Source: Anaerolineales bacterium UBA5195 (lineage in GTDB: Bacteria > Chloroflexota > Anaerolineae > Anaerolineales > Villigracilaceae). From it: a stretch of 57,319 bases of DNA. A model generated the notes under the pieces. It had not been told where the DNA came from. It did not search any database and worked only from the letters and a program-made list of their open reading frames with translations. Of the stretch, positions 16,258-24,132 are shown in pieces. The position numbers and the translations under genes were made by a program. Each line of letters begins with the position of its first letter. Position 1 is the stretch's first letter. Where the stretch lies: assembly GCA_002412925.1 (NCBI GenBank), contig DHVZ01000082.1:1-57319 (forward strand). The letters run 5' to 3'.

Positions 16258-16310
16258 CGTCCCGAAGGTTGAAAAAATGGGCAAAATCTCTCCAAAAAAC
16301 CTTCGGGACG
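16258..16310. repeat. Inverted repeat of 13 bp
   Basis: CGTCCCGAAGGTT (16258-16270) pairs perfectly with AACCTTCGGGACG (16298-16310) around a 27-nt spacer. Function unknown. Confidence 0.6.
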
Positions 16311-16389
16311 TTCTTTCATGGTGTGGTAAAAAGACTTTTGCAAGAGGTCTATTGTGTCAAGCTACTTTGTGAAAGCCCTGAGATAAAGA

Positions 16390-16423
16390 TGCGAGGAGTA
16401 CCGTGGAAACAGCACTCCTCGCA
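16390..16423. terminator. Hairpin after the small membrane protein gene
   Basis: TGCGAGGAGT and ACTCCTCGCA form a 10-bp stem with a 13-nt loop; on the minus strand it is followed by TCTTTAT, about 40 bp beyond the stop of the gene at 16461. Confidence 0.6.
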
Positions 16424-16460
16424 TTTTGTGATTGGCTGGTTAGGTTGGATAAAGCAGTTA

Positions 16461-16712
16461 TTACTCGCCGCCGCCAGACATGCTTCCAACCACGTTTAGA
16501 ATAACGCCAAGGACAATGGCACCCGTCCAAACGTACATCCAGGTCTTCAGCTTAAGTTCTTCCTTGCCGATGTTCTGCCAACCCCAGATGAATGTATAGA
16601 GCATACAAATCAGTCCAAGGATGCCTTTCATGACACCTTCCGTCTGGAAAAGTTTGACCAGAACAACGATACCAGCAATCCAAATAATGATCGAACCAAT
16701 TGTGCCAAGCAT
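16461..16712 (-). CDS. Small two-helix membrane protein
   Basis: 83 residues with an N-terminal hydrophobic helix pair (IIIWIAGIVVLVKLF, GILGLICMLYTFIWGW) and a third hydrophobic stretch near the C-terminus, ending in SMSGGGE. AGGAGAATTAC precedes the ATG, so it is very probably expressed. I do not recognise the family. It lies 40 bp after the DUF2752 gene in the same direction. Confidence 0.65.
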   Translation of the reverse strand: MLGTIGSIIIWIAGIVVLVKLFQTEGVMKGILGLICMLYTFIWGWQNIGKEELKLKTWMYVWTGAIVLGVILNVVGSMSGGGE

Positions 16713-16751
16713 GTAATTCTCCTTTTTGGGTGATTAGTATAGAAATTAGGT

Positions 16752-17174
16752 TCAGACCAGACCAGCCAACCGAATTACCCAGTAAATCAACACAGCAGAC
16801 AGAATCAGTGAAGTGATCCCGGTCCGTTGTTCAAACTTCGCAATCCAGGCAACCGCGGATTCGCGTTGTTTTTCAGGGAGGAACAGAACAACTGCCATCA
16901 CCAAATACGAAACGGCAAAGATTGGAGCAAAAGCATGCGTGTGCAGGGAAGCAATAAACTGTCCGTGTAAGAGTTGACCGGTAGCAGCGGTGAGACCACA
17001 ACCAGGGCATGGAAGACCAAACAAACTCTTAAATGGACAGACCCAGCCGGGTAATCCCGCCAGATGCAAACCTACCAACAAAGCCCCGGCGCCCACAATC
17101 GCCAAGCTTTCAGTGCGATTATGGATGAGGGTGGAAAAGGAAGGTGTGAACCAGGTTTCTTTTAACATTCTCAT
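16752..17174 (-). CDS. DUF2752 family membrane protein
   Basis: 140 residues with four hydrophobic segments and the DUF2752 hallmark CPFKSLFGLPCPGCGLT followed by HTHAF. The conserved cysteines suggest a metal or redox site at the membrane surface, but the role of the family is not established. The ATG has no strong Shine-Dalgarno; ATG 17168 is an alternative start. Likely co-transcribed with the small membrane protein downstream. Confidence 0.75.
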   Translation of the reverse strand: MRMLKETWFTPSFSTLIHNRTESLAIVGAGALLVGLHLAGLPGWVCPFKSLFGLPCPGCGLTAATGQLLHGQFIASLHTHAFAPIFAVSYLVMAVVLFLPEKQRESAVAWIAKFEQRTGITSLILSAVLIYWVIRLAGLV

Positions 17175-17260
17175 TAATGGGCAAAAGTGAATGCTTTGAG
17201 CTTTCCATTTTCTACTTATCAGATAAACTATACAACACTTGTGTTAATAAAAGTTACTGC

Positions 17261-17292
17261 AAAAAAATGGCGCAGGTCTCACAACCTGCGCC
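17261..17292 (-). terminator. Terminator of the arcC unit
   Basis: GGCGCAGGT and ACCTGCGCC form a 9-bp GC-rich stem; on the minus strand a run of seven T follows. It lies 20 bp past the arcC stop and is a textbook intrinsic terminator. Confidence 0.88.
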
Positions 17293-17312
17293 AAACAGTT
17301 CCAGCATTTCGG

Positions 17313-18275
17313 CTAATCCTGAACGACCCAGGTGCCGGTTTCGCCTTTGATGGCGCGGCCAATGTTTTCAGGGTTGGTGATGAGCGCCTGGCCCTTCGGA
17401 TTGGCTTCGAGGAACCAGATGACTGCCTGGATCTTGGGCGCCATCGAGCCTTTCGCGAAGTGCGTGCCCTCAGCCAGGTATTTTTTGGCTTCAGAGAGGG
17501 TCATTTTGTCGAGCCACTTCTGCTCCGGCTTGCCGAAGTTGATGGCAACTTTCTCTACCGCGGTGGAGATCACGAACAAGTCTGCCTTGATATTGCGCGC
17601 CAGCAAGGACGAGGCAAAATCCTTGTCAATGACCGCGGCTGTGCCCTCATAGTTACCATCGCCGGGATCAACAACCGGAATACCGCCGCCGCCCACCGTA
17701 ATGGTAATGATGCCTTTCTCAAGCAAGGTCTGCACCGTTTCAAGCTCGACAATTTCCTTCGGAAGCGGGGAAGCCACCACACGCCGCCAGCCGCGTCCAG
17801 CATCTTCGACCACACTCCAGCCTTGTTCGGTTTCGCGGCGCCTGGCTTCAGGCTCGTCCATGAAACCGCCAATTGGTTTGGTCGGCTTGGCAAAAGCCGG
17901 GTCGGCCTTATCGACCAAGACCTGGGTGATGACCGTCACAACCTTTTTCTTGATTCCGCGCTGGTACAAAATGTTCTGCAGGTTTTGCTGAAGGGCATAA
18001 CCAATCGCGCCCTGGCTGTCAGCACCGCAGACGTCCAACGGGACTTCGTGCATCCCCGCGGTTTTGGCAGCAATCTCAGAACGGCGCAAAATATAACCGA
18101 CCTGCGGGCCATTGCCGTGGCCGATCGCCACGTCCCAGCCCTGCTCGATCATGTCGGCGATATGCATGCAGGTCTCTTTGGCGGCCAGGTACTGGCTATC
18201 CACAGTGACTTTTTTGTCGTCTTTGATGAGCGAATTGCCGCCGATGGCGATCACAGCAAGTCTTTGTTTGGTCAT
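17313..18275 (-). CDS. arcC: Carbamate kinase
   Basis: 320 residues, amino-acid-kinase fold. It converts carbamoyl phosphate plus ADP to carbamate (ammonia and CO2) plus ATP, the energy-yielding end of arginine, agmatine and purine/ureide fermentation. Evidence: AIGGNSLIKD at the start, GHGNGPQVGYIL, GGGGIPVVD, and the KDFASSLLA segment of the ATP site. AGGAGAAACC precedes the ATG. It follows agmatine deiminase and putrescine carbamoyltransferase, and has its own promoter with a palindromic operator at 18307-18347. Only one kinase serves three carbamoyltransferases in this block. Confidence 0.93.
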   Translation of the reverse strand: MTKQRLAVIAIGGNSLIKDDKKVTVDSQYLAAKETCMHIADMIEQGWDVAIGHGNGPQVGYILRRSEIAAKTAGMHEVPLDVCGADSQGAIGYALQQNLQNILYQRGIKKKVVTVITQVLVDKADPAFAKPTKPIGGFMDEPEARRRETEQGWSVVEDAGRGWRRVVASPLPKEIVELETVQTLLEKGIITITVGGGGIPVVDPGDGNYEGTAAVIDKDFASSLLARNIKADLFVISTAVEKVAINFGKPEQKWLDKMTLSEAKKYLAEGTHFAKGSMAPKIQAVIWFLEANPKGQALITNPENIGRAIKGETGTWVVQD

Positions 18276-18306
18276 AGGTTTCTCCTGAAGGGTATAAAAG
18301 CGGAAG

Positions 18307-18347
18307 TTTGTCAGACAAATTGTAATCGAAAGCGGCTAACAAGTAAA
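18307..18347 (-). promoter_or_regulatory. arcC promoter with TTGTCNGACAA operator
   Basis: Minus strand: TTTACT (18342-18347), 17-bp spacer, TACAAT (18319-18324), then the palindrome TTTGTCTGACAAA (18307-18319) touching the -10 box. The same core lies in the same place in the promoter of the SsnA-like gene (31686-31733). Probably a GntR-type repressor site. Confidence 0.65.
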
Positions 18348-18376
18348 TATATTGATCAGAAGTAAGTTGACGCTTG

Positions 18377-19471
18377 TTACTTCGCCGGCTGCTGCTGGGT
18401 TATACAGTGGATGTTTCCCCCACCCAAAAGGATTTCCCGCGCCGGGACGCCCACCACCCGCCGCTCTGGGAGCAGTTTCTGGAGCGCTTCCAAAGCTGGG
18501 GCGTCGCGCCGATCCCCAAAAGTGGGGACGACTGCGCCGCCGTTACACAGGTAAAAATTGATATACGAGGCAGCCATGCGATCACCCGCTTCGCGCGGCA
18601 GGGTTCCATCGACGGCATCCACGCCTTCGGCTTCCTCCGGCGTAATCAGGATCGGGTCCGGCTGGTGGATTTTATGGACGGTAAGTTTCCGCCCTTTGGC
18701 ATCGGTGGCAGACATCAGATAGTCGTAGGCTTCGGCAGAGCGCTCGTACTGCGGGTCAGATTTATCCTCCGTCCAGGTCAGCGCAATCGCGCCGGGGCGC
18801 AGGTAACAGGCCAGGTTATCGACGTGGCCGGTGGTTTCATCATGGAAAACGCCGCGGGGAATCCAGAGCACTTTCTCAACGTTGAGATAATCGTTAAGCT
18901 GGGCTTCGATCTGGTCTTTGGACAAATTCGGGTTGCGGCCGGGGCTGAGCAGGCATTCCTCGGTGGTCAGACAGGTACCTTCGCCATCGACATGGACAGA
19001 ACCGCCCTCAAGCACAAAAGGAGCCTTATAACGGTCAACCCGCTCGATTTCGAGCACTTTCTGGGCCACCGCTTCGTCCAAATCCCAGGGAAAATACAGG
19101 CCATTGGACAGGCCGCCCCAGGCGTTGAAAATCCAGTCGACGCCGCGCAAGCCGCCTTGGCCATCGATCACAAAGGTCGGCCCACAATCGCGCAGCCAGG
19201 AGTCGTTGTTCGAGATTTCCACAACACGGATGTGAGCAGGCAGCATCTGGCGGGCATTCTGATGCTGGTTGTGGTTAACGCCCATCGTCAGCGTTTCGAA
19301 CTGCGCAATGGCCTCGGCCACCGCTGCAAAAGCCTTCTGCGCCGGTTTGCCGCCCAACCGCCAATTATCGGGGCGCTGCGGCCAAAGCATCCACGTCCCG
19401 GCGTGGGGGGCGAACTCGGCGGGCATGAAAAAGCCGTCGGCGCGCGGGGTGGACACGAGGGTTCGGGACAT
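18377..19471 (-). CDS. aguA: Agmatine deiminase
   Basis: 364 residues, guanidino-group-modifying fold. Hydrolyses agmatine to N-carbamoylputrescine and ammonia. Diagnostic segments: NAWGGLSNGLYFPWDLD, VLEGGSVHVDGEGT, FHDETTGHVDN, and the nucleophile Cys near residue 356 in GGGNIHCITQQ. AAGGAG before the ATG at 19471 decides the start. It sits between putrescine carbamoyltransferase and carbamate kinase, the exact gene set of the agmatine deiminase pathway (agmatine to putrescine, CO2, ammonia and one ATP). No arginine decarboxylase is visible, so agmatine is probably imported or made elsewhere. Confidence 0.93.
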   Translation of the reverse strand: MSRTLVSTPRADGFFMPAEFAPHAGTWMLWPQRPDNWRLGGKPAQKAFAAVAEAIAQFETLTMGVNHNQHQNARQMLPAHIRVVEISNNDSWLRDCGPTFVIDGQGGLRGVDWIFNAWGGLSNGLYFPWDLDEAVAQKVLEIERVDRYKAPFVLEGGSVHVDGEGTCLTTEECLLSPGRNPNLSKDQIEAQLNDYLNVEKVLWIPRGVFHDETTGHVDNLACYLRPGAIALTWTEDKSDPQYERSAEAYDYLMSATDAKGRKLTVHKIHQPDPILITPEEAEGVDAVDGTLPREAGDRMAASYINFYLCNGGAVVPTFGDRRDAPALEALQKLLPERRVVGVPAREILLGGGNIHCITQQQPAK

Positions 19472-19520
19472 GGGAACTCCTTTTTTACGGTAGGCGGCGG
19501 GCAAGTGAGCAAGACACGGT

Positions 19521-20531
19521 CTATAGTCGGTTAATAAATGCTTCGATCTGTCCCTTGTGATAGGTTTTTAGTTCTTCGGAGGGGCGCTGGAGGCGCGGAT
19601 AAATAAAATAGACCAGCAGCCCCTTTTCGGCATGCAAGCGGTTCTCGGACTGGTCGAAAATGATCGAGCGGGGGTGATCCATGACTTCGTCTGTGGCTTC
19701 GACGCCGCGCGAGGCGGGCAGGTTATGCATAAATTTGCAATGCGCAGGAGCTTTGCTGAACAGGTCGAGATTGACCTGATAGGTCGGCATGAAGGCGGCG
19801 CGGCGTTCGGGAATCTGGTCTTCCTGGCCCACCCACCACCACAGGTCCGTATAGACAAAATCGGCATTTTTGACGGCGGCGACGGGATCTTCGGTGATGG
19901 TCAGGGTTCCGCCCGAAACAGCGCAATTTTTCTGCGCCATCTTCACCCATTCATCGGGCGCCTGGTATTTTTTTGGAGCGGCGTGGGTGAAGTGCATGCC
20001 AAGTTTGGTGCAGATCAGCATCAGCGAAGAAAGGACGTTGGTCGCATCGCCGATGAAAGTCACGTTCAGGTCTTCAAGTTTCTTCCCAGCAGGCATGTGT
20101 TCAATCATTGTTGTTACATCGCAAACAACCTGGGTCGGGTGGTTGTAATCGGTGAGACCATTAAAAACCGGCACTTCAGCGTGCTTGGCAAGTTCAGTCA
20201 CAGTTGCATGTTTGAGGGAGCGGCAGAAAATGGCGTCGCACATCCGCGAAAGGACTTTGGCAGTGTCGTACATCGATTCGCGCACACCGAGATGGATTTC
20301 GCCAGGCTTAAGATAGAGCGCGTGCCCGCCCAGTTCGGTCATGGCGACCTCGAAGGAGACGCGGGTGCGGGTGGAGGGTTCTTCGAAAATCATTGCCAGC
20401 GAGGCATCCTGCAACAGCTTGGGTGTGCAGCCCTGCTTGTCGGCGGCTTTGATTTTGCGAGTCACTTCAATCATGTCGAGTAGTTCTGGTTTGCTAAAAT
20501 CCTGCGTATCGATGAAATGGCGAAGGGTCAT
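19521..20531 (-). CDS. ptcA: Putrescine carbamoyltransferase with altered HCLP motif
   Basis: 336 residues. Phosphorolysis of N-carbamoylputrescine to putrescine and carbamoyl phosphate. The carbamoyl-phosphate loop STRTR, the YNHPTQVVCD motif, FVYTDLWWW and KFMHNLPASRGVEATDEV match putrescine rather than ornithine carbamoyltransferases, as does the C-terminal helical extension after LLVYFIYP. The conserved HCLP cysteine is replaced by Asn (HNLP), which is unusual. GAAAGGATT lies before the ATG at 20531. First gene of the agmatine operon, downstream of an Lrp/AsnC regulator. An ornithine enzyme is the main alternative. Confidence 0.85.
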   Translation of the reverse strand: MTLRHFIDTQDFSKPELLDMIEVTRKIKAADKQGCTPKLLQDASLAMIFEEPSTRTRVSFEVAMTELGGHALYLKPGEIHLGVRESMYDTAKVLSRMCDAIFCRSLKHATVTELAKHAEVPVFNGLTDYNHPTQVVCDVTTMIEHMPAGKKLEDLNVTFIGDATNVLSSLMLICTKLGMHFTHAAPKKYQAPDEWVKMAQKNCAVSGGTLTITEDPVAAVKNADFVYTDLWWWVGQEDQIPERRAAFMPTYQVNLDLFSKAPAHCKFMHNLPASRGVEATDEVMDHPRSIIFDQSENRLHAEKGLLVYFIYPRLQRPSEELKTYHKGQIEAFINRL

Positions 20532-20574
20532 GGTTTTAATCCTTTCTGGATGCACGAAAGAGTTTTCGTTCCGT

Positions 20575-20596
20575 TTCGGAATTTTATTATTCCGAA
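20575..20596 (-). promoter_or_regulatory. Palindromic operator in front of ptcA
   Basis: TTCGGAAT and ATTCCGAA surround TTTATT, a 22-bp dyad with an AT-rich centre. A TATAAT lies just upstream on the minus strand (around 20605-20612), so a protein bound here would cover the transcription start. Half sites ATTCCG and TTCGG recur before the adjacent Lrp/AsnC gene (near 21292-21308), consistent with that regulator as the binder. The rest of 20597-20783 shows no gene. Confidence 0.45.
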
Positions 20597-20783
20597 TATG
20601 TATATATTATATGCGCTTGAGGAAAACAAAATAGTGATAAATGTCATGATTCTGGCGGAAGAGTGCGATGCAACCTCGCTGGGGAAACAAAAACCGCCCC
20701 GTTTTTACGGAGCGACAAATCGTTGCGGGAACTCGAGCGGCTTAGAGCCCATGCTTGCAGCAGCAAGCCGTTGCAGTCCGAAT

Positions 20784-21269
20784 TTACTCCAAACCAAAAT
20801 CCTCCTTGGGGGGCATCCATTCATCGATGTTGCGCAGGATGCGCGGGACGAGCGCGTAGCGGGTGACGGTCAGGCCGGGGATGGCGGGCAGGGCCCGGCG
20901 GATGAATTCGCGCAGGGCATCGTTATCCTTGAAACGGGCTTCGATCGACATTTCGGTACTGCCCTGCCCGAAGGCGATGTAGGTGATTTCGGGCAGGGAG
21001 ATCAGTTTTTTCAAGATCTCGTCTTCTCGAGCTGGGTCGGCATCCAGAAGGATGTCGGCGGCAGTGACATAACCGAACGCCTGGGGATTCAAGACTGCGG
21101 TCAGGCGAATGACCTCGTCAACGACGAGATGGTCAATTCGTTTACGGACAGTGCGCTCATTCGTGCCGGTCTGGCGCGCAATTTCCGAAGCAGCCACCCG
21201 CGCATCAGCGCGCAGGGCCTGGATAATCTGGAAATCCAACTCATCGAGTTGCAGGCGTTTTGGGGACAT
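20784..21269 (-). CDS. Lrp/AsnC family transcriptional regulator
   Basis: 161 residues. N-terminal winged-helix domain (QLDELDFQIIQALRADARVA, then IARQTGTNERTVRKRIDHLV) and a C-terminal RAM ligand-binding domain (VTAADILLDADPAREDEILKKL ends, GLTVTRYALVPRIL). Such regulators sense amino acids or related metabolites as octamers. Position between the agmatine operon and the YgeW-led genes suggests it controls one or both. The ATG has only a weak upstream AAAAGAG. Ligand unknown. Confidence 0.88.
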   Translation of the reverse strand: MSPKRLQLDELDFQIIQALRADARVAASEIARQTGTNERTVRKRIDHLVVDEVIRLTAVLNPQAFGYVTAADILLDADPAREDEILKKLISLPEITYIAFGQGSTEMSIEARFKDNDALREFIRRALPAIPGLTVTRYALVPRILRNIDEWMPPKEDFGLE

Positions 21270-21361
21270 AACAGGCTCTTTTCAGACTTTTTCGATTCCG
21301 TTTTCGGCATGAATTATAGCCTACAAACATTGTGGACGTTAGAGAACGCCCACTACACAAC

Positions 21362-21396
21362 AAATAAGGAGCAACCTCCCAAAGAAGGCTGCTCCC
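21362..21396 (-). terminator. Hairpin after the YgeW-like gene
   Basis: GGAGCAACCT and AGGCTGCTCC form an imperfect 10-bp stem; on the minus strand TTATTTGTT follows. It lies about 25 bp past the stop of the gene at 21422 and would end the long island transcript. Confidence 0.65.
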
Positions 21397-21421
21397 AAGT
21401 TTCTCACAAGCGATATTTCGT

Positions 21422-22411
21422 TTAGCTCATCGTCAACGCCATAACACCCTTCTGGGCATGCAAGCGGTTCTCAGCTTGGTCGAAGACAACCGAGTGCGGG
21501 CCATCCAGCACGCTGCTGGTGACTTCGACATCGCGGTCAGCCGGCAGTGGGTGCATGTAGATGACATCCGATTTGGCAACTTTCAGTTTCGCATCGTCCA
21601 TCAGCCAGTTCTTGTACGAATCCTGGATTTTTTTGCCCTCAGCTTTGTCGTTGGTGGTCAGCAGCGGACCCCAGGATTTGGCGTAGATCACATCCGCATC
21701 CTTGCAGGCTTCGGTCATGCCATCTTTGCTATCGATGATCTCAAACTTCGTCCCGGCAATTTTGGCCTGTTCTTTGGCCTGTTCCACGATTTCGGGCATC
21801 AGCATGAATTCGGGCGGATAAGCCAGGGTTACATCCATGCCAAAGCGGGGCATCTGCAGGATCAGCGACTGCGGCACGGAAACAGGCTTGAGGTACGAGG
21901 CAGCGTAGGCCCACGAAACAACGATCTTTTTCTTGCGCAGGTCGCGGCCCTTCTTTTCCATGATGGTCATCAAGTCGGCCAGACACTGGAAGGGGTGGTA
22001 AATATCACATTGCATGTTCAGCACTGGGGCGCGGCTATTTTTGGCAACCGCGTTCAGGTATTTGTTGCCATCGCCAAAATCGCAGTGGCGGATGGCGATG
22101 CCGTCAAAGTAGCGGCCAAAGATCTCGCCGATTTCCACCGGGGTATCACCGTGTGAAATCTGGGTGGTGTTGCTGTCGATGAAAGCGCCGTGCCCGCCGA
22201 GCTGGGCGATGCCAGCTTCGAACGAGCCGCGGGTGCGGGTGGACGAGAAGAAGAACAGCATGGCGAGGACTTTATCGCGCAGGTAAGCGTGTGGCTCACC
22301 CAGGGCGCGTTTGCGCTTCAAGTCCCAGGCCACATCCAACACGGTTTCGACTTCCTCTTTGGTGAAGTCGAGGTCGCCGATCAAATCGCGGCCACGAAGA
22401 TTGGTTTGCAT
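21422..22411 (-). CDS. ygeW: YgeW-like knotted carbamoyltransferase
   Basis: 329 residues of the aspartate/ornithine carbamoyltransferase superfamily. FSSTRTRGSF binds carbamoyl phosphate; NMQCDIYHPFQCLADL and WAYAASYLKPVSVPQSL resemble E. coli YgeW and the acetyl/succinylornithine enzymes with a proline-rich knotted loop. The second-substrate motif is HPLPAD, where YgeW has HCLP. AAGGAGAC before the ATG at 22411 sets the start. YgeW belongs to the anaerobic purine/urate degradation gene set of gut bacteria; I infer a catabolic role, releasing carbamoyl phosphate for ArcC. Substrate unproven; an acetylornithine-type enzyme is the alternative. Confidence 0.72.
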   Translation of the reverse strand: MQTNLRGRDLIGDLDFTKEEVETVLDVAWDLKRKRALGEPHAYLRDKVLAMLFFFSSTRTRGSFEAGIAQLGGHGAFIDSNTTQISHGDTPVEIGEIFGRYFDGIAIRHCDFGDGNKYLNAVAKNSRAPVLNMQCDIYHPFQCLADLMTIMEKKGRDLRKKKIVVSWAYAASYLKPVSVPQSLILQMPRFGMDVTLAYPPEFMLMPEIVEQAKEQAKIAGTKFEIIDSKDGMTEACKDADVIYAKSWGPLLTTNDKAEGKKIQDSYKNWLMDDAKLKVAKSDVIYMHPLPADRDVEVTSSVLDGPHSVVFDQAENRLHAQKGVMALTMS

Positions 22412-22475
22412 ATGTTTAGTCTCCTTATAATGATTGATTGGATTGTCGCCAAAGATGAACTCTGGCGCTCCAGAG

Positions 22476-22994
22476 TTAGACACGTAGAATTTCGACACCT
22501 GTGAACTGGCCTTGATCCCAGGTCAGGCGGATACCTTCACAACACTCGATGTAATCATCCAGGAAAGTCAGATCTGCTTCGGGGAGGCAGGCCACGGCGC
22601 TGAGTTCAACCACGCCACCGTGATTCACTACCAGCGCTGCGCCGCCCTCGGGTAAGGATTCTGCCAATTTAATGTAATAATCAGCGAGGCGTTGGGCGTA
22701 ACGCCTGGTCGCGCCGTTTCGACGGTTGGCAACCGAATAATCGGAAAAACTTGCGGGCCAGGGACATTCCAAATCCACATCATCCCCCATGCTTGCCAGT
22801 AATTCGATTTCTTCATCGACAGCATAGCCCATGGCAATTGCCGTTTGAAAGGCGCGCGGGACGTTACTGGTAACGACGCGGTCAAATTTTCCCATCGTCT
22901 CCCCGACCAGGCGCGCCAGAGTGACACCCTGTTGGATCAGGTTCTGCCCTGACCTGGCGCGAAGAGAATGGCGGCGGATTTCAATCGTTTTCAT
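22476..22994 (-). CDS. Histidine phosphatase superfamily protein
   Basis: About 172 residues, phosphoglycerate-mutase-like. The catalytic His is in IRRHSLRAR (RHS in place of the usual RHG), RAFQTA carries the second phosphate-pocket Arg, and VVNHGGVVE the second His. The start at 22994 follows GGAGAATG. It lies between two carbamoyltransferase genes on the same strand with gaps of about 60 bp. A housekeeping phosphatase or a pathway-specific one (for example on a phosphorylated ureide) cannot be told apart from sequence alone. Confidence 0.75.
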   Translation of the reverse strand: MKTIEIRRHSLRARSGQNLIQQGVTLARLVGETMGKFDRVVTSNVPRAFQTAIAMGYAVDEEIELLASMGDDVDLECPWPASFSDYSVANRRNGATRRYAQRLADYYIKLAESLPEGGAALVVNHGGVVELSAVACLPEADLTFLDDYIECCEGIRLTWDQGQFTGVEILRV

Positions 22995-23007
22995 GCTTCG
23001 ACATTCT

Positions 23008-23045
23008 CCCCTCTCCCAGAATGGGAGAGGGGTTGGGGGTGAGGG
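23008..23045. repeat. Palindrome CCCCTCTCCCA with G-rich tail
   Basis: CCCCTCTCCCA and TGGGAGAGGGG form an 11-bp stem around GAA, followed by TTGGGGGTGAGGG. It fills most of the 55-bp gap between two genes of the island; the C-rich style is like the 14027 and 31774 elements. Confidence 0.6.
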
Positions 23046-23049
23046 TATC

Positions 23050-24003
23050 CTACTCCATGGCTCCAAGCACAAGCGCCAGGAGCGCCATGCGCATGACGAC
23101 GCCATTGGCGGCTTCCTGCCAGTAGCGCGACCAGCGGGTGATGTCCACATCCGTCGGGACCTCATCCATGCGGGGCAGGGAATGCAGCAGGATAGCATCC
23201 GATTTGGCTTTTTTCTCCAACAGTTCACGGGTAATTCTGTAATTCGCCGGGGTCAGGGCAACGCCGCCGGTGCGGTCGTCGCGGCTCTTGGTGTAATCCG
23301 GCTGAACGACCGGTTCGACCAAAATCACATCTGCTTCGGCAATGGCCTGTTCCACATGCTCCTTCTCAGTGAAATTGACGCTCAACTCTTTCATTTCGGC
23401 TTTGAATTCGTCGGTCAGGCCCATCTCGGGCGGAGAGACAAAGGTGATCGGGCAGTCGAACTGGCTGAGGGCATAGCCGAGCGAGTGCATGGTACGCATA
23501 CGCATATCACCAACAGCCAGCCACTTCAACCCGTCGAGGCGGCCTTTCTCGGTCAGAACAGTGTACAGATCGGTCAGGATCTGGGTGGGATGCTCGCCCC
23601 AGCCATCTCCACCGTTGATAACGGGGATGCTGGCCCATTTGGCAGCCTCATGCGGCGCACCCTGCTGGAAGTGGCGCATGACAATCACATCACCATAATA
23701 TTCCAGCATTTTGACGGTATCTTTGATCGATTCTTGGTAGAAGTCACCGGCGCGAGTCATTTTCGGGTCGGCAAACCCGACAACGTGCCCGCCCAGGCGG
23801 TGCATGGCCGATTCGTGCGCCAGGCGAGTTCGAGTGGATGGCTGATAGAAGGCGGCAACCAGCGTCTTCTCTTTCAACATGTCCGAGTTGCGGCGGGAGC
23901 GGGCAATCGGCTCGACTTCGTCGGCAACGCCGAAGACATGGAAAAACTCGTTGCGCTCGAAATCTTTAAGCGAAAGGATGTCACGACCAGCAAAACTACG
24001 CAT
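23050..24003 (-). CDS. Aspartate-carbamoyltransferase-like enzyme
   Basis: 317 residues. FYQPSTRTRLAHESAMHRLGG and GEHPTQILTDLYT are typical of aspartate carbamoyltransferases (PyrB), as is the tail EVPTDVDITRWSRYWQEAANG. The aspartate-binding HPLPR motif reads HSLPR here. AAGGAG before ATG 24003 sets the start. No other pyrimidine gene (pyrI, pyrC, pyrR) is adjacent; instead it sits among catabolic genes, so it may act on another carbamoylated product. Either true PyrB or a specialised paralogue; I favour the latter at about even odds. Confidence 0.75.
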   Translation of the reverse strand: MRSFAGRDILSLKDFERNEFFHVFGVADEVEPIARSRRNSDMLKEKTLVAAFYQPSTRTRLAHESAMHRLGGHVVGFADPKMTRAGDFYQESIKDTVKMLEYYGDVIVMRHFQQGAPHEAAKWASIPVINGGDGWGEHPTQILTDLYTVLTEKGRLDGLKWLAVGDMRMRTMHSLGYALSQFDCPITFVSPPEMGLTDEFKAEMKELSVNFTEKEHVEQAIAEADVILVEPVVQPDYTKSRDDRTGGVALTPANYRITRELLEKKAKSDAILLHSLPRMDEVPTDVDITRWSRYWQEAANGVVMRMALLALVLGAME

Positions 24004-24088
24004 TTTGTTACTCCTTTTTGTAGTGAAAGATTTGGATGGCGATGGGTAAGTAAACAAGTAGAGAGGTATACAGGTCGATGCGTGCTTC

Positions 24089-24112
24089 CTTGTCTACTTG
24101 TGTCCTTGTTTA
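24089..24112. repeat. Octamer-like tandem repeat CTTGTNTN
   Basis: CTTGTCTA, CTTGTGTC, CTTGTTTA in tandem, continuing more loosely to 24135 and into the last codons of the YgeY-like gene (RNQEKK). Same family as 13341-13363. Confidence 0.55.
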
Positions 24113-24132
24113 TCTGGGTCCTGTTTCCGTGT

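Noticed and set aside
17187..18365. Long plus-strand open frame opposite carbamate kinase (392 codons)
   Set aside because: It mirrors arcC on the other strand, has no recognisable domain and is a by-product of high third-position GC.
22476..23228. Histidine phosphatase starting at 23228
   Set aside because: The upstream part overlaps the PyrB-like gene and a G-rich palindrome; ATG 22994 starts at the catalytic motif as in the family.
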